Below, in pieces: positions 1 to 8,743 of a DNA stretch of 53,237 nucleotides. The stretch spans positions 1-53,237 of the forward strand of contig NZ_AGTS01000088.1 of assembly GCF_000238595.1 (NCBI RefSeq), read 5' to 3'. The notes beneath the pieces were generated by a model that saw nothing but the letters and a program-made list of their open reading frames with translations, did not search any database and was not told the origin of the DNA. Within the stretch, counting starts at the first letter, position 1. Every line of letters begins with the position of its first letter. The DNA comes from Acidovorax sp. NO-1 (GTDB lineage Bacteria > Pseudomonadota > Gammaproteobacteria > Burkholderiales > Burkholderiaceae_C). Made by a program: the position numbers and the translations under genes.

Positions 1-62
1 AGACTTTTTGGCTGCTAGCGCTTATCCAGTAAGCGCTAGCAGCTATTAAATTAATAGCAATC
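1..62. repeat. Interspersed palindromic repeat, copy 1
   Basis: A perfect 14-bp inverted repeat (GCTGCTAGCGCTTA at 11-24, its complement at 30-43) with a 5-nt loop, followed by AT-rich sequence. It is one of about twelve related copies in the window, all sharing the AGCGCTT core and a flanking GATAGCTGC or GCAGCTAT. It lies just downstream of the gspE stop and could end that operon's transcript. The rest of 1-166 (63-166) is GC-rich and shows no supported gene. Confidence 0.85.
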
Positions 63-166
63 TTTGGCTGGCAGGGCTTGCGCTCGCAGGGTTCGCACCC
101 AAGCCGACGTGCCAGGCCCGCGGGTGAGCCGCCGGTGGGGCGAAGCCTGCGCTCAGCTGCGGCGCT

Positions 167-1555
167 TCAATCCCGCGTGACCCGCAGCACTTCCTCGCGG
201 CTGGTGATGCCGGCGGCGATCAGCCGTTCGCCGTCTTCCCGCATCAGCGCCATGCCATCGGCGATGGCGGCGGTGCGGATGTTGGCTTCGGACGCCTGGT
301 TGTGGATCTGCGCCCGGATCGCATCCGTGGTCACCAGCAGCTCGAACACGCCCGTACGGCCCGCGTAGCCCGTGTGGCCGCAGGCATCGCAGCCCGCACC
401 GTGGCAATGGCTGCAGTACTTGCGCACCAGGCGCTGCGCCAGAACACCCAGCAGGGACGACGACAGCAGGAAGGGCTCGACCCCCATGTCCGTCAGGCGC
501 GTGACGGCGCTGGCCGCATCGTTGGTGTGCAGCGTGGCCAGCACCAGGTGGCCGGTGAGCGAGGCCTGGATGGCGATCTGCGCGGTCTCGAAGTCGCGGA
601 TTTCGCCGATCATGATGATGTCCGGGTCCTGGCGCAGGATGGCGCGCAGGGCCTTGGCGAAGGTCAGCTCGATCTTGCTGTTGACCTGCGTCTGGCCCAC
701 GCCCGGCAGCTCGTACTCGATGGGGTCTTCCACCGTCATGATGTTGTTGCGCGTGGCGTCCAGGCGCCCCAGGCCCGCATACAGCGTCGTGGTCTTGCCC
801 GAGCCGGTGGGCCCGGTCACCAGGATGATGCCGTGCGGCTGGCTGATCAGCCCCTCGAAGCGGCGCAGCGTGTCGCCCTGCATGCCCACGGCTTCAAGGC
901 TCAGCTTGCTTTCGCTCTTGTCCAAAAGGCGCAGCACGGCGCGCTCGCCATGGGCGCTGGGCAGGGTGGACACGCGCACATCGATGGCGCGGGTGCCCAG
1001 GCGCAGGCTGATGCGGCCGTCCTGCGGCAGGCGCTTTTCGCTGATGTCCAGGTCGGCCATGATCTTCAGGCGCGAGATCAGCGCGGCATGCAGGGCGCGG
1101 TTGGGCTGCACCACCTCGCGCAGCGAGCCGTCCACGCGAAAACGCACGCTCGAGTGGCGCTCGTAGGGCTCGATGTGGATGTCGCTTGCGCCATCGCGCG
1201 CGGCCTGCGTGAGCAGGGCGTTGAGCATGCGGATGATGGGCGCGTCGCCGGCCGATTCCAGCAGGTCCTCCACGGCAGGCAGCTCCTGCATCATGCGGGA
1301 GAGGTCGGCATCGCTTTCGACCTCGCTCACCACGGTGGCGGCGCTCGATTCGCTGTGCGAATAGGCGGCGCTGATGCGCTGGGCCAGGGCCGGGGCATCG
1401 AGCGGCAGCAGCTGCTGCACGGCATGCTTGCGCAGCACTTCGGACAGCGCCCCCGCATCGGGGCTGGGGCCGTGCCACAGCACCAGCTGGTGGCCGTCAT
1501 CTTCCAGCAGCAGCTGGGCCGTGCGCGCAAAGGCGTAGGGCAGGGGGTGGCGCAT
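167..1555 (-). CDS. gspE: Type II secretion system ATPase GspE
   Basis: Cytoplasmic hexameric ATPase that powers pseudopilus assembly at the inner-membrane platform of type II secretion. The 462-residue protein has the GspE order: a short N-terminal domain, then the ATPase core. Walker A GPTGSGKT is at about 248-255, the aspartate box VEDPIEY at about 275, Walker B IIMIGEIRD at about 313-321, and a zinc tetracysteine (CSHC and CDAC, Cys 381/384/389/392) follows. Length is near normal for the family. It starts 5 bp after the gspD stop and is the last gsp gene on this strand in the window. GspF, the usual next gene, does not follow within 166 bp. PilB-type ATPases share these motifs, but the gsp context settles the call. 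Confidence 0.95.
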   Translation of the reverse strand: MRHPLPYAFARTAQLLLEDDGHQLVLWHGPSPDAGALSEVLRKHAVQQLLPLDAPALAQRISAAYSHSESSAATVVSEVESDADLSRMMQELPAVEDLLESAGDAPIIRMLNALLTQAARDGASDIHIEPYERHSSVRFRVDGSLREVVQPNRALHAALISRLKIMADLDISEKRLPQDGRISLRLGTRAIDVRVSTLPSAHGERAVLRLLDKSESKLSLEAVGMQGDTLRRFEGLISQPHGIILVTGPTGSGKTTTLYAGLGRLDATRNNIMTVEDPIEYELPGVGQTQVNSKIELTFAKALRAILRQDPDIIMIGEIRDFETAQIAIQASLTGHLVLATLHTNDAASAVTRLTDMGVEPFLLSSSLLGVLAQRLVRKYCSHCHGAGCDACGHTGYAGRTGVFELLVTTDAIRAQIHNQASEANIRTAAIADGMALMREDGERLIAAGITSREEVLRVTRD

Positions 1556-1560
1556 GGGGG

Positions 1561-3840
1561 TCAGGGCAAACGGGGTTGCACGGGGCTGGCTGGCAGCGAT
1601 GCGGCGGTGGCGCCGGTGGCGTCCGGCCTGGGCGGCAAGGCCGGCAGCACAGGCGCACCGGACACCGAGCGCATCACCGTGCTGGGCGCCGGCTGGGTGG
1701 CCTGCTGCAATGCACGGATGGCTTCGTAACGGTCGATCATCAGCGCCTCGCTGGTGGCGTTGTCACGCACCACGATGGGACGCAGGAACACCATGAGGTT
1801 GGTCTTGTTGCGCGAGCGGTTCTCGCTCTTGAAGAGGTTGCCCAGCACGGGGATGTCGCCCATCACGGGCACCTTGTCCTGGCTTTGCGAGTAGCTGTCC
1901 TCCAGCAGGCCGCCGATGACGATGATGCTGCCGTCGTCCACCACCACATTCGACTCGATGGCGCGCTTGCTCGTCGTGGGCCCGTTGATGGAGCCCAGCG
2001 TGGCGCGGTCGATCTTGGAGACCTCCTGGTAGATGGACATCTTGACGGTGCCGTTCTCGCTGATCTGCGGGCGCACCTTGAGCATCAGCCCCACGTCCTT
2101 GCGCTCCACGGTGGTGAACGGGTTGACGGTGTTGTTGTTGCCCGTGTTGGCGTACGAGCCGGTGACAAACGGCACGTTGTCGCCAATGATGATCTTGGCT
2201 TCCTCGTTGTCCAGCGTCATCAGGTTGGGGGTGGAGAGCACGTTGGCATCGCCACTGTTTTGCAGAAAATTGGCCAGGGCGCCCAGGTAGTACTGGCCAT
2301 TGATGCGCGGCGCCAGGGCGAGGTTCAGACCCTGACTCAGGCCGTTGGAGCCTGTTACCGCGCTGCCAATGGCGGCCGGGTTGCCCGATGCGAGGGCTGC
2401 GGTAATGCCCAGGATGTTCGCCCCGGCCTGGCCGGAGTTGGTGCCGATCACGCCCACCGTGCCATCGCCCTGCTTGCCGAGGATGCCCTGCCACTGGATG
2501 CCGAACTCGGCCAGCTTGTTGGCCGAGACTTCGACGATCAGGCTTTCCACCAGCACCTGGGCGCGGCGCCCGTCGAGCTTGTCGATCACGGCGCGCAGCT
2601 GGCGGTACTGGGGCTCGGGTGCGGTGATGATCAGCGAGTTGGTGGTGGGGTCGGCCTGGATCTGCCCACCGGTGGACGGCTCGTTGCTGGTACCGCTGCC
2701 CATGCTGCTGCCCATGCCCAGCCCTGTGTTGGTGCTGGAGCCCGACAGCCCGCCGCCCGCCGACAGGCCGCCTGCGCTGTTACCGCTGAGCCCGCCACCG
2801 GACGGTGCCGGTGCCGTGCTGCCCGCCGAACTGGCGCCCGCACCGCCGCCGGTGCCCATCGCTGCCATGGCAGCGCGCAGCGTGGTGGCCAGCTTGGTGG
2901 CGTCGGCGTTTTTCAGATAGACCACATGGATGTTGCCGCTGGCCGCGCTGCTGCCCGGCGCAGGCGGCTGGTCCAGCCGCTCCACAAGCGACCGCACCAG
3001 GGCCACGCGGGCCGGGTTGGCGGCGCGCAGGATCAGCGAGTTGCTGCGCGGCTCGGCAATGAGCGTGGTTTTGAACGAGGTGTCGGCCTGGCCGGGTGCT
3101 GCGCCCGCCGCGGGCGCCGCCGCGGTGCCGCTGCCGTCGATGAGGCGCGCCACCAGCGGCGCCATGTCGGTGGCAATGGCATTGCGCAGCGGGATCACCT
3201 CCACATCGCTGGCGTTGGACACATCCATGGCGGCCACGATGCGCGCCAGGCGCTGCAGGTTGTCGGCGTAGTCGGTGATCACCAGCGAGTTGTTGCCGGG
3301 GTTCACGTTGATGGTGTTGTTGGGGCTGATGAGCGGGCGCAGCACCGGCACCAGGTTGGCCGCGTTTTCAAAGTTGAGCTTGAAGATCTGCGTGACGATC
3401 TGCCCGCCCGCGGGCGCGCTGCCGCTGCTTCCTTGCACCACGCTCACGCTGCCACCCTGCAGCTTGGCGTCGGCCTCGGGCACCACCTTGTACAGGCCGG
3501 CCGCCTCCACCACCGTGAAGCCCTGCAGCCGCAGCGCCGCCAGGAACTGCTGGAACGCCGCAGCCGGGGGCACAGCGCGTTCCGTCACCAGGTTGAGCTG
3601 GCCTTTGACGCGCGGGTCCACCACCACGTTGCGGCCGGTGATGGTGGCCATGGTGCGCGCCACGGCCTCGATCTCGGCGTTGGCAAAGTTCAGCGTCACC
3701 GGCTCGCTCTGGCGCACGCTGCCGGTGCCCGTGTTCACAGCAGTTTGAGCAACAATTTGGCCGCTGGCGCTTGCCAGTAAAGCGCTGGCAGCTATTGTTT
3801 TGAGAGCGAATCGCAGGTGTGGCGAAAACAGGAAGTTCAT
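1561..3840 (-). CDS. gspD: Type II secretion outer-membrane secretin GspD
   Basis: Secretin that forms the multimeric outer-membrane channel of the type II secretion system. The 759-residue protein has a signal peptide (about 1-32), N0 to N3 periplasmic modules (from about 45 to 430) and a C-terminal secretin domain containing VPFVTGS. N3 carries a long Gly/Ser-rich insertion at about residues 327-400, as often seen in GspD. A Pro/Ala-rich tail of about 40 residues ends the protein; an S-domain for a pilotin is not obvious. The hydrophobic core of the signal peptide (residues 13-31) is encoded by a copy of the interspersed palindromic repeat. It lies 4 bp after gspN and 5 bp before gspE, so the three are co-transcribed. 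Confidence 0.95.
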   Translation of the reverse strand: MNFLFSPHLRFALKTIAASALLASASGQIVAQTAVNTGTGSVRQSEPVTLNFANAEIEAVARTMATITGRNVVVDPRVKGQLNLVTERAVPPAAAFQQFLAALRLQGFTVVEAAGLYKVVPEADAKLQGGSVSVVQGSSGSAPAGGQIVTQIFKLNFENAANLVPVLRPLISPNNTINVNPGNNSLVITDYADNLQRLARIVAAMDVSNASDVEVIPLRNAIATDMAPLVARLIDGSGTAAAPAAGAAPGQADTSFKTTLIAEPRSNSLILRAANPARVALVRSLVERLDQPPAPGSSAASGNIHVVYLKNADATKLATTLRAAMAAMGTGGGAGASSAGSTAPAPSGGGLSGNSAGGLSAGGGLSGSSTNTGLGMGSSMGSGTSNEPSTGGQIQADPTTNSLIITAPEPQYRQLRAVIDKLDGRRAQVLVESLIVEVSANKLAEFGIQWQGILGKQGDGTVGVIGTNSGQAGANILGITAALASGNPAAIGSAVTGSNGLSQGLNLALAPRINGQYYLGALANFLQNSGDANVLSTPNLMTLDNEEAKIIIGDNVPFVTGSYANTGNNNTVNPFTTVERKDVGLMLKVRPQISENGTVKMSIYQEVSKIDRATLGSINGPTTSKRAIESNVVVDDGSIIVIGGLLEDSYSQSQDKVPVMGDIPVLGNLFKSENRSRNKTNLMVFLRPIVVRDNATSEALMIDRYEAIRALQQATQPAPSTVMRSVSGAPVLPALPPRPDATGATAASLPASPVQPRLP
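3749..3806 (-). repeat. Interspersed palindromic repeat, copy 2, inside gspD
   Basis: On the minus strand the sequence reads AACAATAGCTGCCAGCGCTT, then a short loop, then AAGCGCCAGCGGCCAAATTG, matching the family consensus end to end. It is in frame and encodes residues 13-31 of GspD, the h-region and cleavage region of the signal peptide. The flanks AACAAT and ATTGTT form an outer inverted pair. Confidence 0.85.
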
Positions 3841-3844
3841 AAAG

Positions 3845-4660
3845 TCAACCTACGGTGATGATGGAGCGCGCGCCACTGCGCCGTCCGATGATGTTCAGGA
3901 GATTGGACAGGGCCGCCTCACGCTCCGGGCTGGCGCTGGCCTCGCCCGCAAAGCGCAGGCGCTGGCCCACCCACTGGCCGGTGCCGCTGAGCTGCAGGTG
4001 CCCGTCCAGGGTGCTGAGCGTGAGCGTGGGCACATCACCACCCTGAAACACAAGCCGGTAGCTGCCCATGGGGCGCAGGGTGGACAGGCGCGAGGACATG
4101 GCCCGTGCCTGCACCTCGGCCTGGCCCCCCAGCACCATGCGGCCCGCGGCCCAGTTCACAGTCAGGGCCTGGGTGCGCAGGGCCAGCTGGCCCTGGGGTT
4201 GCAGCGTGTTCCAGGGGGTGCCCAGCCCGGCCAGCAAGGCGGCGGGCCATTGGCTCTGGCCATCGGCCACCGCCAGCTGCACACCGGCCCAGCGCACGCG
4301 CGCCTGTGCCTGCAGGGGCGCGGGGGTGCAGCAGCTGGTGTTCAGCTGCGCACGCACGCCGCCCAGTGCGGGGCGCAGCTTCCAGTCCACGCGGCCGGGC
4401 AGGGCGGCGCGGTCCTGGCTGGCAGCGCCGCCGGTCAGCACCAGTTGTGCCGAGCCTGTCCAGACCGTGCCGCGCGCCTGCAGCAGCTGCACCTGGCCGC
4501 CGGTGGCGCCGGCCACCGCACCGGCCAGCCAGTGGGCAGGGGCAAACACCACCACCGCCGGGAGCACGCCCGCCACTGCGCCCAGCAGCGCCCAGCCCCA
4601 GGCGCTCAGGGGCGCACGGGCGGCTGCAGGGGCTTTGCGAGGGCGGGAGGGGCTGACCAC
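3845..4660 (-). CDS. gspN: Type II secretion protein GspN
   Basis: GspN is an accessory bitopic inner-membrane protein found in some type II systems; its exact role is not settled. The 271-residue protein has a basic N-terminus, one transmembrane segment at about residues 21-45, then a periplasmic domain with the GTVWTGSA motif (about 64-71) typical of GspN, and a C-terminal LNIIGRR stretch. The start is GTG at 4660, with no in-frame ATG giving a better N-terminus. It sits between gspM and gspD, the usual betaproteobacterial position. The sequence is less conserved than the other gsp proteins, so the call leans on motif and position. Confidence 0.85.
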   Translation of the reverse strand: MVSPSRPRKAPAAARAPLSAWGWALLGAVAGVLPAVVVFAPAHWLAGAVAGATGGQVQLLQARGTVWTGSAQLVLTGGAASQDRAALPGRVDWKLRPALGGVRAQLNTSCCTPAPLQAQARVRWAGVQLAVADGQSQWPAALLAGLGTPWNTLQPQGQLALRTQALTVNWAAGRMVLGGQAEVQARAMSSRLSTLRPMGSYRLVFQGGDVPTLTLSTLDGHLQLSGTGQWVGQRLRFAGEASASPEREAALSNLLNIIGRRSGARSIITVG

Positions 4661-4690
4661 GGGTGCTTGGCAGAAATGAGAAGGATGTGC

Positions 4691-5251
4691 TCAAGGCTGG
4701 CCGGGGGGCAGCGCGAGCACCAGGGTGCCATCCCAGCGGGGCATGTCGGGTGGGGGATTGCCCAGCATGGCTGGTGCAGTGCCTGCAACGGGTGCCGCTG
4801 TGCTGCGCGTGAGGCGTGCCTCGACCGGGGCGGCCCGGGCATTGCTGCGGGCCTGTGCCAGCCACTGGCCCAGCGCATCGGCCGGGGCCCCCTTGAACGT
4901 GACCGTGGCGCGGTCGCCCACCATGTTGAGCTGCGCCGTGTTGCCCAGGCGCTGCGCGAGTGCGGTGCGCAGTGCACCGGCTGCGTCGCCGCGCCCGGTG
5001 GCGGGCGCTGCCTGCAGCTGCTGGGCCTCGGCGCGCAGGCTTTGCATGCGCTGCAGTTGCGCGTCCAGCTCGGCATGGCGCGCGGGTGCGTCACGCAGCG
5101 TGGACAGGGCCGGGGCCAGCGCCAGCCACCACAGCAGCGCGAACGCGACCAGGCCGCAGGCCGCAAGCACCAGCGTCTGCTCGCGCGGGGCCAGTGCCTG
5201 CCAGCGGGCGGCCAGTGCTGCAGAGGTGGGGGAGGGGGTCTTGCGTGTCAT
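4691..5251 (-). CDS. gspM: Type II secretion protein GspM
   Basis: Small inner-membrane protein that pairs with GspL in the assembly platform. The 186-residue protein has a short cytoplasmic N-terminus, one membrane segment (about 28-47, rich in Leu, Ala and Trp), a coiled-coil-prone stretch rich in Gln, Leu and Arg (about 55-85) and a C-terminal ferredoxin-like periplasmic domain. Its ATG overlaps the gspL stop by 4 nt (ATGA), so the two are translationally coupled, consistent with their stoichiometric complex. Confidence 0.88.
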   Translation of the reverse strand: MTRKTPSPTSAALAARWQALAPREQTLVLAACGLVAFALLWWLALAPALSTLRDAPARHAELDAQLQRMQSLRAEAQQLQAAPATGRGDAAGALRTALAQRLGNTAQLNMVGDRATVTFKGAPADALGQWLAQARSNARAAPVEARLTRSTAAPVAGTAPAMLGNPPPDMPRWDGTLVLALPPGQP

Positions 5252-6519
5252 GGGGTGCCTTCCGCGCGCAGCAGCAGGCTGCCGTCGTCCAGCTGCGCCC
5301 GGTAGCCGGCGGCCTGCAAGCGGGCCGACAGTGCGGGTTCTTCATCCGGGGCCAGGGCAACGCCGCGCAGGCGCAGCTCGCCGGGCGAGTATTCGATGGT
5401 GGTCGGCTGGCGACCTGCGGGCAGGGCCGTGCCGGCGGCAGCCAGCAGCGGTTCCAGGTCGCGCGGTGAAACGCTGCCTGCTGCCTGCCGCAGTTGCGCC
5501 AGCTCCCGCTCCATCTGCAACGGTGCGTCCACCACCACCTGCACCTTGGGGAAGGTCTGGGTCAGCAGCGTGCGCACGGCGGTCTGTTTGGCGGCCAGTG
5601 TCTGGCGCTCCTTCCAGGCCCAGGCATTGAGCCCGACCAGGTGCGCCACCACCAGCAGCACGGCACCCCAGCGCGCAGCGCGCCACTGCGGGGCATGCAG
5701 CAGGGCACTGGCCACGCTGCCAGCCTTGCGCAGGGCCCGGGTGCGGCCCGTGCTGGCCAGTTCGAACTGCGCCAGATCCCAGTCGCCGCGCGCGGCCTCC
5801 AGCGCGCGCTGGCTGGCCGTGTGCAGCGTGGCGCGCTGCCCCAGCGTTTGCTCGGCCAGTGCGGCTACGGCAGGCTCGGCGCGCACCAGGGGTGCGTCAT
5901 CCTCTTCGTCGGGCCCTGTGCCCGCCACCGTGCCGGCGCGGGCCAGTGCCATGGCCATGCTGGACAGGGGCAGCACGGCCACGCCGAGGTCCGCCCCCTG
6001 GCCGGTCAGCACCACACAGGCGTCTTCAGGCGTGCCCAGTGCACACAGTTCGGGGCGGCCACTGGGCGTGGGGCCGGGGGCAAATTCGGGCACCACACGG
6101 GCCACGCGGCGGCCCGCAGCTTCCAGGGCCTGCAGGTGTTCCCGCAGCCAGGCCCGGTCGCACACGGCCACCCACACAGGCGCGCCTGCGTGCGCGCCGG
6201 GCTCGATGGCAAAGTGCAGCTGGGCGGCGTCGTCCAGCACACGGTCTTCCAGCAGGCCCTCCAGAACCGACCGCAGGCGCGGTGTCTGCTGGCCTGCGCC
6301 CAGCGGCAGGCCCGGGGGGAGCTGTACGCGCTGCCACGACAGTGCCCGCGCGGGCACCACGGCCACCACCTCGCCGCCGGGGCGGGTGGGCTCGGGCAGC
6401 AGGGCGGCCGGGGCCGTGGCGTGGCGAAGGGCGGTGTGGCCGTCCGCCGTCAGCGTGTAGCTGTATTCGGTGGCGGGGCCCGGGCGGGCCGATGGCAGGA
6501 AAAGGATGAGGGTGCTCAT
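5248..6519 (-). CDS. gspL: Type II secretion protein GspL
   Basis: Inner-membrane protein that links the GspE ATPase to the platform. The 423-residue protein has a large cytoplasmic actin-like region (about 1-275, beginning MSTLILFLP), one transmembrane segment (about 282-302), and a periplasmic ferredoxin-like domain that binds GspM. The length is typical. The gene is separated from gspK by 82 bp in which no gene or clear terminator is seen, and it overlaps gspM by 4 nt. Confidence 0.9.
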   Translation of the reverse strand: MSTLILFLPSARPGPATEYSYTLTADGHTALRHATAPAALLPEPTRPGGEVVAVVPARALSWQRVQLPPGLPLGAGQQTPRLRSVLEGLLEDRVLDDAAQLHFAIEPGAHAGAPVWVAVCDRAWLREHLQALEAAGRRVARVVPEFAPGPTPSGRPELCALGTPEDACVVLTGQGADLGVAVLPLSSMAMALARAGTVAGTGPDEEDDAPLVRAEPAVAALAEQTLGQRATLHTASQRALEAARGDWDLAQFELASTGRTRALRKAGSVASALLHAPQWRAARWGAVLLVVAHLVGLNAWAWKERQTLAAKQTAVRTLLTQTFPKVQVVVDAPLQMERELAQLRQAAGSVSPRDLEPLLAAAGTALPAGRQPTTIEYSPGELRLRGVALAPDEEPALSARLQAAGYRAQLDDGSLLLRAEGTP

Positions 6520-6601
6520 GGACGGGTTTTGCAGGCCATTTTAGGGGGCAGGCATGACGGCGCCCGGTCCTGCCGGGGTCGGGTTGTGGTGGGCGCACTT
6601 C

Positions 6602-7603
6602 TCATCGCAGGGCCTGTTGCGGGGTGTCGGCAGTTTCGCGGTCGAACGCGCCGCGTTCGCGCCACAGCGTGGTGACCTCCATGCCGATCTTTCGCACCAG
6701 CGAACGCTCGTCCACCATGGCATCACCCAGTCGCAGGCGCCCGCGCACCTCGAAATAGGACGAGGCGACCGCCAGCGAGCCGACGGAACGGTCGTAGCCG
6801 GCGCCCAGCAGCGGGCGCGCATCTTCCAGCGTGCGGAAGTGGCGGGTTTCGCGGGTCTGCACGATCTGCTGGGCAGACGCCATGTCCAGCCCTTCAATGG
6901 CGGCCATCAGCACGTCCACATTGGCCGTGTTGATGTTGACCGGCGTGCGCACCGGCAGCAGAGTTACGTGCGGACTCAGCGCGGCAATGGTGGCCGGCGC
7001 CAGGCCCAGCCAGCCCAGCTGCGAGACGGAGGGGGGCATCAGCGGGGCGTCGGTGCTGCTGTCCTCTGCGGGCGCGGCCTGGGCACGCTGCAGGCCGCTG
7101 GCCAGCAGGGTGAGCTCTTGCCGGGGCAGCCCCAGGCGTTCGAACAGGCGGGTGAACTGCGCCAGCGTCACGGCCTGGTCGGCCGCGGTTCCCGTCAGGT
7201 TGCGCAGGTTCAGGCGGCCCTGCAGGTCCGAAATCTGGCCGGAAAGAAAGGCCTCGGTGGTGTCGGTGCTGGCGTCATCCACCTGGCTCACGTTCCTGTC
7301 GGCCGCGAGAAAGGTGGACAGCCGGGCCTCCTGCAGCGGCACGGCCCAGGGCTCTGCCAGGTGGTCCGCGCCGCCCGCGCGCCCGTCCTCCCGCAGGATG
7401 AGGCGCGACCAGTCCAGCGCGCCCACCAGAATCCAGGCCGATTGCACGTGGCCGCGCTCGGCGGTTTCGACCTCGACAGCACGCCATTGCTGCCACATGG
7501 CCGACGCCGCAAACGTGGCCACCAGCGTGACAGTGAGCATGGCCAGCAGCAGCGCCGCGCCATGCTGCGTTCGAATCCGGCGCTCGCCGGGCCGGGCGCT
7601 CAT
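6602..7603 (-). CDS. gspK: Type II secretion minor pseudopilin GspK
   Basis: Minor pseudopilin that caps the pseudopilus tip with GspI and GspJ. The 333-residue length is typical, since GspK is much larger than other pseudopilins. The N-terminus has a basic leader followed by GAALLLAMLTVTLVATFAAS, the prepilin hydrophobic helix; as usual for GspK the +5 Glu is absent. A helix-hairpin-helix-like stretch (PVNINTANVDVLMAAI) lies in the second half. The ATG at 7603 overlaps the gspJ stop by 4 nt, which fixes the start. Confidence 0.9.
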   Translation of the reverse strand: MSARPGERRIRTQHGAALLLAMLTVTLVATFAASAMWQQWRAVEVETAERGHVQSAWILVGALDWSRLILREDGRAGGADHLAEPWAVPLQEARLSTFLAADRNVSQVDDASTDTTEAFLSGQISDLQGRLNLRNLTGTAADQAVTLAQFTRLFERLGLPRQELTLLASGLQRAQAAPAEDSSTDAPLMPPSVSQLGWLGLAPATIAALSPHVTLLPVRTPVNINTANVDVLMAAIEGLDMASAQQIVQTRETRHFRTLEDARPLLGAGYDRSVGSLAVASSYFEVRGRLRLGDAMVDERSLVRKIGMEVTTLWRERGAFDRETADTPQQALR

Positions 7604-8409
7604 GACCGCCCCCCGCCCAGAACGGGGTTGATCCAGTCGCGCGTCAGCCGTCCGGCCAGGGCCTGGCCGGGCGGCAGGGTGATCTGCAGGCGCACACCAT
7701 CCGGAAGGGCCGTGGTGCCCGCCGGGCTGGTGCCGGTGCTGGAGAGGGGGTTGGTCCACGCCCCGCCCCGGTAGTAGAAGATCTGCCATTCCTGCAGGGG
7801 CATCAGCGTCATTTCGTAGCGTCGCTCGGCCTCGCCGGGGCTGCGCGCCCACTGCGCGGCCAGCTGCCATGCCGCCTGCCAGTCGGCGCGGGTGCGCACG
7901 GGCGGCGACTGCCAGCGCATCCACTGGCCCGCACCCTGCGTGCCCCGGCGCGTCCAGGCCACGACCAGCGCGCCTTCGTCGGGCACCGCGCTGCTGCGCC
8001 GGGTCAGGCGCAGCACCTGGCCGTCCCAATCGAGCGGTGTGGTGTTGGCAATCGGCAGCAGCGCATCGAGGTCCGCCCCCCACTGGCCCAGCGCGGCCTG
8101 CAGCACCAGCATCTCGTCGGCCCGCTGCCGCGTGATCTCCTGCGCCCGCACCATGCCATCCAGCCCGCGCCAGCTCAGGATGGCCAGCAGGCTCATCACC
8201 GCAATGGCCAGCAGCAGCTCGACCAGGGTGAAGCCGCGCGAGCCCCGGGCCTTCGAAACCGGCGTGGCGCCATCGCGAGGACGGCCAGCAAGGGCCGCCC
8301 CGCAGCAAAGGCCGTCGTCCCCTCGGGGGGATGCCGCAAAGCGGCTCAGGGGGGCATCGCTAGTACCTTCCCACGATGGTGGACACCCGCAGGATGGAGT
8401 TGCTGCCAT
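7600..8409 (-). CDS. gspJ: Type II secretion minor pseudopilin GspJ
   Basis: Minor pseudopilin of the tip complex. The prepilin cleavage motif SRGFTLVELLLAIAVMS is clear and is followed by a normal GspJ globular domain ending in LTRDWINPVLGG. The start is the oddity: no ATG, GTG or TTG lies in frame close to the motif. The nearest in-frame ATGs are at 8409 and 8424, inside gspI, which would give a leader of more than 50 residues instead of the usual 5-15. The DNA coding for that leader contains the GC-rich repeat at 8316-8355, so the repeat seems to have pushed the start away from the cleavage site. I chose 8409 because an AGG lies about 8 nt upstream; the true start is uncertain. Confidence 0.82.
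   Translation of the reverse strand: MAATPSCGCPPSWEGTSDAPLSRFAASPRGDDGLCCGAALAGRPRDGATPVSKARGSRGFTLVELLLAIAVMSLLAILSWRGLDGMVRAQEITRQRADEMLVLQAALGQWGADLDALLPIANTTPLDWDGQVLRLTRRSSAVPDEGALVVAWTRRGTQGAGQWMRWQSPPVRTRADWQAAWQLAAQWARSPGEAERRYEMTLMPLQEWQIFYYRGGAWTNPLSSTGTSPAGTTALPDGVRLQITLPPGQALAGRLTRDWINPVLGGGRS
8316..8355 (-). repeat. GC-rich interspersed repeat, copy A
   Basis: Read on the minus strand, this 40-bp element begins GCCCCCCTGAGCCGC and ends CCCGAGGGGACG, with an internal GCCGC-TTT-GCGGC hairpin. Almost the same 40 bp occurs on the plus strand at 45674-45713. Here it lies just after the gspI stop, inside the predicted leader-coding part of gspJ. Confidence 0.75.
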
Positions 8410-8743
8410 CCAGCACCTGCGCATCGACCCGGCGAAAACTCGGGTTCGGCGTGGGGCGCACGATCAGCGCCACCGTGAGCTGGCGCCCCGCCTGCTCGCA
8501 GGTGACCGTGCTGTCGCCCACGCTGGGCATCTGTCGCGACAGGCGCGCAGCGACCAGTTCGTTCTCGGCGCACAGCTGGGCCAGCACGATGTCGGACTGG
8601 CGCAGGGCATTGCGGGTGAGGGCGGTGGTGGCCTGCAAGCCCGCCATGAGCGCGATCGCGACGATGCCCAGTGCCACCAGCACCTCCACCAGCGTGAAGC
8701 CGCGCTGCGGCGCGCGGCGGAGAGGGGCGCGCCGTGTGCTCAC
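8360..8743 (-). CDS. gspI: Type II secretion minor pseudopilin GspI
   Basis: Minor pseudopilin that nucleates the tip complex. The 127-residue protein has a basic leader and the prepilin motif PQRGFTLVEVLVALGIVAIA, with Glu at +5, and a short C-terminal domain, the usual GspI size. The GTG start at 8743 overlaps the gspH stop by 4 nt (GTGA), so translation is probably coupled. The frame is open further upstream, but that part would run inside gspH. Confidence 0.9.
   Translation of the reverse strand: MSTRRAPLRRAPQRGFTLVEVLVALGIVAIALMAGLQATTALTRNALRQSDIVLAQLCAENELVAARLSRQMPSVGDSTVTCEQAGRQLTVALIVRPTPNPSFRRVDAQVLDGSNSILRVSTIVGRY

Noticed and set aside
302..3780. Long open frames on the plus strand opposite gspE and gspD
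   Set aside because: They are antisense to well-supported genes, rich in Arg/His/Gln/Gly as expected from GC-rich shadow frames, and show no family motif.
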